Below, piece by piece: positions 54,401-64,000 of a stretch of DNA of 64,000 nucleotides. The notes beneath the pieces are model-generated. The model was not told the origin of the DNA, searched no databases, and was given only the letters and a program-made list of their open reading frames with translations. How positions within the stretch are numbered: position 1 is the stretch's first letter; each line of letters starts with the position of its first letter. Position numbers and translations under genes: made by a program. The stretch comes from Watersipora subatra (taxonomy: Eukaryota; Bryozoa; Gymnolaemata; Cheilostomatida; Watersiporidae): contig NC_088714.1 in NCBI RefSeq assembly GCF_963576615.1, positions 186,001 through 250,000 of the forward strand. The letters are read 5' to 3'.

Positions 54401-57400
54401 CTTGTGGTAATAAACTATTTCGTTTTATACAGGATATCCGTAAATTCTTTAAAAAATATGGGACTATAAAATCTATTCGATTCCGAAGCCTGGTAAGTTT
54501 TATCACTATACCTGTCTGTACGTGTCTTCTACCTGTAACTTTTATTATACCTGTTTATATTTGTTGTCTACTTATCACTTCCATTATACCTGTCTATGCA
54601 ATGTGTGTTCATCCTTATCACATCTACTTAGCACATTCATTATACTCACTTCGACTACTTCCACCTGTTACTTTTATATTCTCTGTTTGTACTGTGAGTA
54701 TTTACTCTACTCACTTCCACCTGTTACTTTTATAGTCTCTGTTTGTACTGTGTGTATTTTTTCTACTCACTTCTACCTGTTACTTTTATATTCTCTGTTT
54801 GTATTGTGTGTATTTACTCTACTCACTTCCACCTGTTACTTTTATATTCTCTGTTTGTTTTGTGTGTATTTACTCTACTCACTTTCAACTGTTACTTTTC
54901 TATTCTCTGTTTGTACTCTGCGTATTTAATCTACTCATTTTACCTGTTGGTTTCATTATCTATTTTTAGTATTATGTTCACCAGTCGGCATCAGAATCAG
55001 ATTACTTCACTTTATCTTAAGATCTCATTTATTGTAATCTATTTATAATGCAAGGCTTGATTTTGTGGACATATGCTGTTAGTCAAGGTTCATAACATTT
55101 CACCATCCATTATTGTTTTAGTCTTTCCTTATCTATGTTTCTCTGTCTATTTCATCCTTGTTCACATCTGTTTCTGTCTCTTATATCCTCATCCATATCT
55201 CGTTCATCCTAATTCAATCATGTTTTATATCTCATTTCATCTCTTTTCTATCCGTATTTAAATATATTTTCATTGTGTCTGATCTATCTTTGTCTATACA
55301 TTATGCCGGCTCTATCTTACCCTTGTCTGTATCTTTCCATTTCTACTCCACTTTTATTAACATCGGTCTTGTTTTTCTGTTCGTTCTTACTTTTGACGAT
55401 TTATCTCTGTAACCAGACGTTTAGAGCTGCATTTATGATCTAATGTTGGTATCAATGATTTAATGTTGGTATCAATGATCTAATGTCGGTATCAATGATC
55501 TAATGTCGGTATCAATGATCTAATGTCGGTATCAATGATTTAATGTCGGTATCAATGATCTAATGTCGGTATCAATGATCTAATGTCGGTATCAATGATC
55601 TAATGTCGGTATCAATGATTTAATGTCGGTATCAATGATCTAATGTCGGTATCAATGATTTAATGTCGGTATCAATGATCTAATGTCGGTATCAATGATT
55701 TAATGTCGGTATCAATGATCTAATGTCGGTATCAATGATCTAATGTCGGTATCAATGATCTAATGTCGGTATCAATGATCTAATGTCGGTATCAATGATC
55801 TAATGTCGGTATCAATGATCTAATGTCGGTATCAATGATCTAATGTCGGTATCAATGATCTAATGTCGGTATCAATGATCTAATGTCGGTATCAATGATC
55901 TAATGTCGGTATCAATGATCTAATGTCGGTATCAATGATCTAATGTCGGTATCAATGATCTAATGTCGGTATCAATGATCTAATGTCGGTATCAATGATC
56001 TAATGTCGGTATCAGTGATCTAATGTCGGTATCAATGATCTAATGTCGGTATCAATGATTTCAAGTCATTCTACCATTCTAGATGCGGAAGGACATTACG
56101 AAGCCACTAAAAGCAAGTGCTATAAAGTAAGTTGGAGCTATCGCTTCTTTCCATGACATTCTTGACCCTTTGTTTTGACAAGTTGCCGTTTATTTTTCTC
56201 TAAATGTAACCTGTTAACATAAGGTAGGCTTATTGACACTTTATCTGTCATGGCTGGTACGCTTCACCCTAGTCTTGTATCGTAGAAGGGATCTACATCC
56301 TCTTTGCAAGGCTCTGAATGTTTACATCGTGTTTGAGGAGGAGCGTAGCGCTAGTCGAGCACTCAAAAGGTATGTGTAGTAACTTTCCTTTTACATTATA
56401 CATGTTGGCTCATTTTTGTTCATGTCATATTATTTCTCTGTTTTAATAATTGAATGGAAGTGAGTAATACTTGCTATCTAGGGAACAACTGTATGCTTTC
56501 CGCTTTAATTCCTCTATTTCTTTGGTTACTTGTATGGCAGCCATCATTTCTTTTCATTGAATATTGTTTCAAATCTGTTGAGTACAACGTCGTGAGACAA
56601 CCCGGATACATACGATGGAATATAAATAATTATTCAAATATTCGTAATGGTTGTTAGTCAGAAAAACAAAGAAAGATGGTGGTTGTTTACATTTGTTTTT
56701 TTTTAATATCTGAACAAAGGAGAAGGAGTAGCTAAATAGACACGAGATTTTCACAGATGTTTCATCAAGGCTGCATTTATTTAGATTTATATAACCTCGC
56801 TACTTGAAGTTAGATTTATATAACCTCGCTACTTGAAGTTAGATTTATATAACCTCGCTACTTGAAGTTAGATTTATATAACCTCACTACTTGAAGTTAG
56901 ATTTATATAACCTCACTACTTGAAGTTAGATTTATATAACCTCGCTACTTGAAGTTAAATTTATATAACCTCGCTACTTGAAGTTAGATTTATATAACCT
57001 CGCTACTTGAAGTTAGATTTATATAACCTCACTACTTGAAGTTAGATTTATATAACCTCGCTACTTGAAGTTAGATTTATATAACCTCGCTACTTGAAGT
57101 TAGATTTATATAACCTCACTACTTGAAGGTAGATTTATATAACCTCACTACTTGAAGTTAGATTTATATAACCTCGCTACTTGAAGTTTATTATCGTCCT
57201 TTTTGCTTCTTCAACTCTTTCTGCGAGTCATTTAACATGAAGTAAGAAGGAAACAAAGGATTCCAAGCTGAATACTATATTGATACCGCCACAAGCGAAA
57301 CTCAGCTAAAATCGGTCGCAATCAAATCAACGCAGAACTCTGTGTATGACACAACGTCATAGTACATTGTCACGCAAAATGGCTTATTAAACACAGGCAC

Positions 57401-60400
57401 ATATCAATAATAAAATTGTATAATAGTGAAATGCCTTTCTATTACATGCGCAGTTCCCAAATCATGTTTGCATATTCCTATATTCAGCATGAATTGTTAG
57501 TTACTACTGACAGAGACTGTCATGTTGAAATAGGGTCTTGAGTAAGCAAAGCAGCCTGAAATAAGTGGTCAATGTGAGATAAATATTAATGCGTAGGTAT
57601 TGTATTGGTATAGTTTCTCTGAAAAATGGTATTTCGCCTTCAGAACAAAGCTGTGACGATTATGGGTTATTAGCTAAGGTTTCTTTAGCGTGTACATTGT
57701 AACAAACACTAGCAATGTGAAGGGTTTAAGAACACTTCATAGATTATAGTTTGGCCATCTCAACTTAATCTTGTTTTTGTCTTTTGGTAGAAAAAACTGT
57801 TTTTAAATAGTTTCACTAGAGTGGTGATATTGCTTAGATGGCATTAGTATCCAATATATCTGATAGTATCCAACTGTCATGCACACCAACTCAGCCATTT
57901 TATCTACAACCAAATAATTTACAAGTATAGTCATACCTCGACGGATGAGCTTAATTCGTTCTGGGACTGAGCTTGCGTGTCAATTTTCTCATATCTCACA
58001 GCAATATTTTCTATATAAAATAACTAAATAGTAATTACAAAAACACATAAAAATAGTATATGTGTTACAATGGAAAACATGTTCTTAATTGTTGTAATTA
58101 AGAATCTACCTATGCTCTAGAAGAGCATCTACCTATGCTCACAAAGTAACAAATACCTATTTAGTGGTTATGATCTGCATTAAAATGTAAAATTATTATG
58201 TACAGTACTGTATTGATTTATTACCTTTGAATCAAATGTACTGGCTAACGACAGTGTGAGAGACTTGACAGCAATACGATTGGTACACCAGACTTTTGTG
58301 ACGCTACGTAGTAACATAAACTTTAAATTTAATATGAATGAATTGAGCATGCTAAACACACACTTGAAGAAAAGTTTTAATTTTTTACTAAACTTAATTC
58401 TAATTTTGTCTTCGTTTTCATGCTCTTATTATCTTCTTTCGGCCAGGCACTTTTTTTCTCGCTTTCACCATCACCTTTATCCAGCCTTTCCAATACTTTT
58501 CAAACTGATCCGACGAGGAAGACCAAGCGATGCTGTTCTTGTAAGCTGCCTCTCACATACTTAGTCACTTAGCGACGGCATCAACATCGCATCGGCTCGT
58601 TCTCAAATCTCTCATATGTTGGGGCACTCGTATGTCAAAATATGACTGTATTTATACTGTATTTTTTTGCGTTTTCTGAAAATGTATCAATGAAGAGCTT
58701 GTGTAGATACCGTAAAATCTCTAATTGAATGCCATTGTGCTTTATTTTTCAATCCTTCCTTTATAGTGGAAGTCAATTAGAGGTGGGGTTCATATAGAGG
58801 CTGGCGTTGTATTTTTCAAATGACTCGTCAGAATTTTGGGAAAATAAATTTAGCCCTTTTGCAGGCGAATCGAATGTCGTCTATATTCTGCCCTCTTCAT
58901 CCGTTAAAGCAATATTAAACCTTTTGGATGCAATAAATTTGCTAACTTAACTCCAACCTGTCAAAGATCTCTAAAGATAAATAAGCATTAAGAAACCGAG
59001 AAATATCGCTACCAGTTGATATCTATTGCATACAATTAACCTGTGATGATATTATAGCCTGTGTCCTGCTTCGCAAATTATTGGGGCTTTCAATTTTTAT
59101 ATCAAATGCTACAAGTATATATATATATATTCATAAACAAGTTACATAAACAAACCATACTTATATTACATGCAGAAACAAAAATTTACGTTTTAAAACA
59201 AAAATATTTGCATTTGCTCGGATAGCTACGTTCTGATTGTTGCTTTCAATGGAACGAACATCTTCTGGTTGTCCAACCTTTTCCTCAATGTCTTCTGACC
59301 TCAACTCTTATTGTGCATTGCTGAACTAATCAATATTACCATCCAAGCAATTTTTGGCAGAGCAAAACTTTTACGCGTTGCATTTGTGCTAAATGCAACA
59401 CGTAAAAGTTTTGCCTGCTAAATGTAATCTTTCCAAAACTAGTCGACTAGTTTACATCTATTAGTTGTAGATGGAAACTAGTTGTTGACATCTTCCATCG
59501 TAAATGTAAACCAGTTTTCATATACTTTGAAGTAACAAGACCATGTTAAACAAGGAACTACTATCAGCCTGAATCTGATGCAGTTACTAATTATTTTTAT
59601 AGTGTTGCTTTCAAAGTTTTAACAAAAAAACCAAAAGCCTTGGAGTTGAACAATGAGAGAGTTAATTCCTTTGATGTAACCGAGTCATTATTCGTACGAT
59701 TTTGTGGACACTTTTCTACTGGTCATTTGCTATTATGGGTTCGTAACAGTCAATGTCAAAGCGGTGAACAAATGAAGGTGACGTTCAAATAGAGGTGGCG
59801 TTCAATTAGAGGTTTTACGATAGTTCACATTTTTGAGAAGGGCCCTTATTGTCTTTACTATGAATGTTGTTCAAATACAGGTAGTAAATCAGTCATTGAC
59901 TCTGAAACACAGTTTCAGCCACACAATGATATGAGTTGAATATGTGTTAGAATCTAGAGTTTGTATCATTTGTAGGGTCTAGCACAGAATGTTCAAGTAT
60001 GTAGAGCATTCACAGTCATAGAATTTGCTGTTCACGAATTTGTCTGGTATCACCATATTTTAACACTCAACATCATTGTCTTTGTCAAACTCGGTATGAA
60101 ACGTTTGACATCATGTTTAATGTTAACGCTGAGTCTGGCATTTTCAATCTTAATTTAACCCAAAGTAGGTCTGAAAACTAATAAAAAATTGTCTTGCCAT
60201 AAATAAATTGTAGCCAAGAGCTATATATGTAGATATATATGAGAGTTAAAGACATGGGGCGGTTCCATAAAACTATAAAGGATTAATACTTCAGAAAATA
60301 CAACAAAAAGCCTAAATTTATTCAACCAATTCGATACATTGAATTCTTGTAGAAATGGAAAGGAGTTCTTAGGCAGCCATCTGAGAGTGGATTTAGCCTC

Positions 60401-61171
60401 ATCCTCCGTGGACAAAGAGGTAAGAAAAACTTGAGTCACTGAGTTAATTTTATTCTTACTGGAATTATCTATAACACAGGTTTGATGTGATCTACTCTGT
60501 ATCTCTTTTTTAGATCTCATGCCTCTCTATTTTTTTTTCAGCCCAACAGAAAGTGCAGTGTCTTTGTTGGCAATGTTCCCTTTGGTGAGTTCCTCTTTGG
60601 TTATAGTTTTACCTGTGATCCTGTTAGTTATGACGGTATTCTTGCTCGCGAATCAGTAGATACCGTTGTGACTCCTTGCTTAGCGTTTGAGTCTTTGCTT
60701 AGCCTGTGAGTCCCTGCTTAGCCTGTGAGTCCATGTTTAGCCTATGAGTCCTTGCTTAGCCTTTGAGTCCCTGCTTAGCCTCTTCATATTCTCATTATCT
60801 TGTTTATTAGAACTGCATTTGTTGTGCGCCTCTGCTTCAGTATAACACCTTGTTTCTACTGATTAAAGCGCTTGCACAACATTGTCACATGACATGCCAT
60901 CACACCTTGTATGACAAGCTGTCACACCTCATATGATATGCTGTCACATCTCATATAATATGCTGTCACACCTTGCATGACAAGCTGTCAAACCTCATAT
61001 GACATGCTGTCAAACCTCATATGAAAAGCTGTCATATCTTTTTATATACCAGATGCACACGAAGAAGCACTTAGGAAGCATTTCAGTGGCTGTGGAGACA
61101 TTGTTAATGTTCGTCTCATCAGAGACAAGGAGACAAGACTCGGCAAAGGCTTTGGTTATGTTGAATTCAAG
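51413..61171 (+). CDS. RBM34: RBM34 (Nop12-like) two-RRM nucleolar RNA-binding protein, 3' end outside window
   Basis: RBM34 is the animal relative of yeast Nop12, a pre-60S factor. Exons: 51413-51583, 52914-53126, 54433-54492, 56083-56126, 56286-56369, 60353-60419, 60542-60584, 61053-61171; 801 nt, 267 residues, all phases compatible. The first 100 or so residues are charged linker ([28 protein letters not shown]-like basic region). RRM1 begins at [15 protein letters not shown] (RNP2), continues with [16 protein letters not shown] and ends with NVYIVFEEE (RNP1-like) and ALKRNGKEF...LRVDLAS. RRM2 opens with [10 protein letters not shown] (RNP2) and has [20 protein letters not shown] and KGFGYVEFK (RNP1). 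The rest of RRM2 and the basic tail are missing; no matching exon was seen in 61172-64000, so the gene runs off the window. Introns 1, 3, 5 and 8 hold minisatellites. An upstream 5' UTR exon is possible (CTACAG just before the ATG). Confidence 0.95.
51567..52700. repeat. 64-bp minisatellite that duplicates the RBM34 exon 1 donor
   Basis: About 18 units of 63-66 bp. The first unit starts inside exon 1 (ACCAAACCTCTCTCTACA) and contains the true donor ACA|GTAAGT at 51584; the following units carry ACA|GTGAGT, nearly all intact, plus CTATCAACCCTTTTACATCA and CTATGTTATC. Each unit therefore also has a pyrimidine-rich tract ending in CAG. The ORFs that run over the array are by-products. Confidence 0.94.
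53504..53930. mobile_element. MITE-like repeat in RBM34 intron 2
   Basis: Second copy of the family at 39589: TATACGCTCTTATAACGTAT, TCTATAACGTAAATTCC, then ordered shared blocks. The right end is undefined. Confidence 0.55.
54334..54418. repeat. 28-bp tandem repeat, 3 copies, before RBM34 exon 3
   Basis: Three copies of TATTAGCTGTTGACTTGTGG-TAATAAAC end about 14 nt before the acceptor of exon 3, so the array occupies the branch-point region. Confidence 0.92.
54517..54950. repeat. About 61-bp tandem repeat after RBM34 exon 3 donor
   Basis: Six or seven units with CACTTCCACCTGTTACTTTT and ATTCTCTGTTTGTACTGTGT. The array starts about 25 nt beyond the donor CTG|GTAAGT. Confidence 0.88.
55431..56060. 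repeat. 20-bp minisatellite before RBM34 exon 4
   Basis: About 31 near-identical units of TAATGTCGGTATCAATGATC; a C/T change at the last base recurs in several. Units are head to tail with no spacers. It ends 22 nt before the acceptor of the 44-nt exon 4. Confidence 0.96.
56783..57190. repeat. 29-bp minisatellite in RBM34 intron 5
   Basis: About 14 units of ATATAACCTCGCTACTTGAA-GTTAGATTT with rare substitutions. Confidence 0.95.
57929..58648. mobile_element. Tigger-family MITE
   Basis: Left end TAGTCATACCTCGACGGATG, right end CGTATGTCAAAATATGACTG then TA. Shares TTAATTCGTTCTGGGACTGA and TTTTCTCATATCTCA with 23018-24153. No transposase. Confidence 0.75.
58710..59823. mobile_element. TIR element, uninterrupted copy
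   Basis: Left end TACCGTAAAATCTCTAATTG, right end the reverse complement of TCGTAAAACCTCTAATTGAA. It corresponds block by block to the copy split at 32081/36760. Around 59375-59410 it has a palindrome (GCAACACGTAAAAGTTTTGC and its upstream mirror). No transposase recognised. Confidence 0.75.
60680..60780. repeat. 19-bp tandem repeat in RBM34 intron 7
   Basis: Five units of TGAGTCCCTGCTTAGCCTG type, about 100 bp after exon 7. Confidence 0.88.
60890..61030. repeat. About 24-bp tandem repeat before RBM34 exon 8
   Basis: Six units of CTCATATGACATGCTGTCAC type ending about 20 nt before the acceptor of exon 8. Confidence 0.87.
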
Positions 61172-61454
61172 GTACATGTATGTTCTCTTATATTTTAATA
61201 CTTGAACAAAATACCTCAAGGATTATTATCAGTCTCACTAGGTAGCTTTCGGTAGATGCTCAAAGATTCCTGAAATTGTCACCCCTATTGATACAGTCAA
61301 TAAACATTGCAGGAGCTATTGTATAATAATATTATAGTTTTTATTGAGGATTGGTTTCAGATTTAAGTTGAAACTAAATTTGAATTTGTTCTAGAGACAT
61401 CAGCTAAATGCTTTTACTTCGATATGTGATATATAAGCCTATAAAAGTACAAGT

Positions 61455-62020
61455 GAGTGCCAGAGTAGTGTAAGTGATATATTAATATACCAGAGTAGTG
61501 TAAGTGGTATATTAATATACCAGAGTAGTGTAAGTGGTATATTAATATACCAGAGTGGTGTAAGTGTTGTATTAATGTACCAGAGTAGTTAGTGTAAGTG
61601 TTGTATTAATATACCAGAGTAGTGTAAGTGTTGGATTAATATACCAGAGTAGTTAGTGTAAGTGTTGTATTAATATACCAGAGTAGTGTAAGTGTTGTAT
61701 TAATATACCAGAGTAGTGTAAGTGGTATATTAATATACCAGAGTGGTGTAAGTGTTGTATTAATGTACCAGAGTAGTTAGTGTAAGTGTTGTATTAATAT
61801 ACCAGAGTAGTGTAAGTGGTATATTAATATACCAGAGTAGTGTAAGTGGTATATTAATATACCAGAGTGGTGTAAGTGTTGTATTAATGTACCAGAGTAG
61901 TTAGTGTAAGTGTTGTATTAATATAACAGAGTAGTGTAAGTATTGTATTAATATACCAGAGTAGTTAGTGTAAGTGTTGTATTAATATACCAGAGTAGTG
62001 TAAGTGTTGGATTAATGTAC
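61455..62020. repeat. Minisatellite, unit 30-34 bp
   Basis: About 18 units of TACCAGAGTAGTGTAAGTGT plus TGTATTAATA; some have an inserted TTAG. Blocks of units repeat in the same order, pointing to higher-order duplication. GTGTAAGTG in each unit resembles a donor. Confidence 0.92.
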
Positions 62021-62199
62021 AAATATTAACAATATGAAAGCTATTGGCCAACCTCTAGAAACTCGATTCAAAAAACAAACATTGTTAGTCTAGCTTGTCA
62101 TTTATCAAGGGCTACATAGGTGAAGGTCATCTGTAAGAATTGCTTCAACTCTAAGTTCTCTCGCAAAATTTCCGTAGTCGTAGTAAAGATGAACAAACA

Positions 62200-62520
62200 A
62201 CATAGTCTAGACCGATGTGCCCGCGGGCCGTGAGTTTGACACGCCTGGTCTAGATCGATGTACCCGCGTGGCCCGCGGACCGTGAGTTTGACACCCCTGG
62301 TCTAGACCGATGTACCCATGTGGCCCGCGGACCGTGAGTTTGACACCCCTGGTCTAGATCGATGTACCCGCGTGGCCCGCGGACCGTGAGTTTGACACCC
62401 CTGGTCTAGACCGATGTGCCCGCGGGCCGTGAGTTGATACCCTTGGTCTAGACTGATGTACCTGCGTGGCCAATGGGCCGTGAGTTTGACACCCCTAGTC
62501 TAGACCGATGTACCCAGGTA
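62200..62520. repeat. Tandem repeat built from a hAT-like terminus
   Basis: Six units of about 50-60 bp with TCTAGACCGATGTACCCGCG, GGCCCGCGGACCGTGAG and TTTGACACCCCTGG. The reverse complement CCAGGGGTGTCAAACTCACG matches the end sequence typical of animal hAT elements. Confidence 0.85.
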
Positions 62521-62860
62521 AAGCAACCGAGTGAGTCTAACATGCCGTTTCCATGCCAACTAGCTCGCAACATTTAAACCACACTTGATCTAATGTGCTT
62601 TGGCTTTTGCTCAGGTTTGTTAGTCAGTTATATGCCGTCACTTGCCAATCAACTGAGGCTAAAGCTCACAAACGTCAGATTTTTTCCCAATTGCTGAGTG
62701 AGTTCTCGTACTAGCTCAAAATCGTTTTCAATGTCATCTCAGTGAAGACACTCCTGAAGCCTTTGTTAATATCAGGATCTCGGGTGTAAGGAAATGATAC
62801 TATGGTGCGCATACAGAGTGTAATCTGTATTTAGAACAAGGTTTTATAGCACACTGGGTA

Positions 62861-63415
62861 CAGTCATACCACGACATATGAGACTCCCAACAGGAAAATT
62901 TTGAAATACGAAGCAAATTTCGAGCAAATCTTTGCCTTGGTATGCGAAAAAAAACTTGAGATATGAGACGGTTCTCGATGCGGCTACTAGGTGGCATCCT
63001 ACTAGGTGGCATCCTACTAGGTGGCATCCTACTAGGTGGCATCCTACTAGGTGGCATCCTACTAGGTGGCATCCTACTAGGTGGCATCCTACTAGGTGGC
63101 ATCCTACAAGGTGGCATCCTACTAGGTGGCATCCTACTAGGTGGCATCCTACTAGGTGGCATCCTACTAGGTGGCATCCTACTAGGTGGCATCCTGCTAG
63201 GTGGCATCCTGCTAGGTGGCATCCTGCTAGGTGGCATCCTGCTAGGTGGTATCCTGCTAGGTGGCATCCTGCTAGGTGGCATCCTGCTAGGTGGCATCCT
63301 GCTAGGTGGCATCCTGCTAGGTGGCATCCTGCTAGGTGGCATCCTGCTAGGTGGCATCCTGCTAGGTGGCATCCTACTAGGTGGCATCCTACTAGGTGGC
63401 ATCCTTCTAGGTGGC
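62861..63415. mobile_element. Tigger-family end with an expanded 15-bp minisatellite
   Basis: TA-CAGTCATACCACGACATATG at 62861 opens a Tigger-type end. At 62985-63415 the unit CTAGGTGGCATCCTA (15 bp; central copies have CTG for CTA) occurs about 29 times. Flanks GATGCGGCTACTAGGTGGC and GGTGGCCAGG match a single unexpanded unit in the MITE at 23018-24153 (reverse strand, about 24070). The long repetitive ORFs on both strands are not genes. Confidence 0.88.
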
Positions 63416-63657
63416 CAGGTATGATAGAGGCTGCTTATGAGAATAGCATTGCTCTGTTTTTTTCATCGAATCAACAAGATTTTAGGTCAAGTGCAGGTGA
63501 AAGTGACTTTAATTGCGAGATAAAAAAGGACAAGTCAGAAAATGAAAATCAAAAATGAACATGAAAACTAGAATTAGAATGAAATAAAACAAAATTGGAA
63601 TTAAGTTTAGTGAAAGATTTAAACTGATTTTTAGCATATTAAACTAAATTCATCTTA

Positions 63658-64000
63658 TCCCACGACCAAACGAGCAGAGCGAAGTTTGAGAGTTTTTATA
63701 ATAATTGCATGTTCACACAACTTACGAAAACTATTCATCAACAACGTCGCAAACCCTTGTTTCGAAATCTCATCAACAAATTTAACCATCGTTTTGTAGA
63801 GTTGTTAAAGTATAATAACGATACAAAACACATATAAGCCTATTTAAATATGTTACCAGGTCTTTGAAAATTGTCGACAGTATCTTAAAACTTACCCATC
63901 TGATCGGATTATACACAAATAGACAGATTAATTTGGCCGAAAATCGCCACAAAACGCTTGAAAAGCTTGGTTTAATAAAAGTTAAGACCGGCCTACGATA
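63658..64000 (+). mobile_element. Helitron family 2, 5' part, runs off the window
   Basis: Begins TCCCACGACCAAACGAGCAG after an A and matches 17807 downwards in reverse orientation over the whole visible 340 bp (ATTCATCAACAACGTCGCAA, CCATCTGATCGGATTATACA). Confidence 0.75.

Noticed and set aside
55431-56060. Possible CRISPR-like array
   Set aside because: 20-bp units are directly adjacent without spacers, in an intron of an animal gene; it is a minisatellite.
62800-63558. Long ORFs on both strands (MPPSR and TRWHP repeats, LLGGI repeats)
   Set aside because: All come from the 15-bp minisatellite, whose length is a multiple of 3, so every frame stays open.

Overview
This is a eukaryotic, almost certainly invertebrate animal, genomic window: AT-rich, with short exons in long introns, GT-AG splice sites, and a heavy load of DNA transposons, Helitrons, SINEs, LINE fragments and minisatellites. 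A lophotrochozoan such as a mollusc would fit, but nothing in the sequence fixes the phylum. Nothing prokaryotic is present.

Three conserved genes were assembled exon by exon, with every splice phase agreeing. (1) 1319-7572, + strand: an ADF/cofilin of 136 residues in four exons, the first holding only the ATG. (2) 48269 down to 14967, - strand: a complete NOP53 (GLTSCR2) pre-60S ribosome-biogenesis factor of 439 residues in twelve exons over 33 kb. (3) 51413 to beyond 61171, + strand: the first eight exons (267 residues) of RBM34, the animal counterpart of yeast Nop12, with two RRM domains; its end lies outside the window. NOP53 and RBM34 are head to head, about 3.1 kb apart, and both act in nucleolar large-subunit assembly.

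The rest is mainly mobile DNA. 3291-5348: a Tigger/pogo copy carrying a nested hAT-type element. 9880-12158: a THAP/P-element-type transposase gene with spliceable exons but a decayed catalytic part, invaded by a LINE. 15555-17807 and 18005-20917: two Helitrons inserted at A|T sites in one 40-bp minisatellite. 29193-36890: a TIR element split by a 4.7-kb Helitron, which holds a Tc1 element with intact DD34E residues and one internal stop. 40741-43458: a Tigger transposase relic split by a hAT element with a perfect 8-bp target duplication. 45092-46327: a second Tigger deletion derivative. 46898-47830: a LINE end. 50375-51335: a mariner deletion derivative with very long inverted repeats, just upstream of RBM34.

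The most unusual feature is a set of minisatellites tied to exon-intron junctions of NOP53 and RBM34. In two cases the repeat unit contains the real splice site plus the adjoining exon edge, giving long runs of duplicated acceptors (NOP53 exon 11) or donors (RBM34 exon 1). Other arrays grew from sequences that exist as single units inside transposons elsewhere in the window. I found no CRISPR array, rRNA or convincing intact tRNA.
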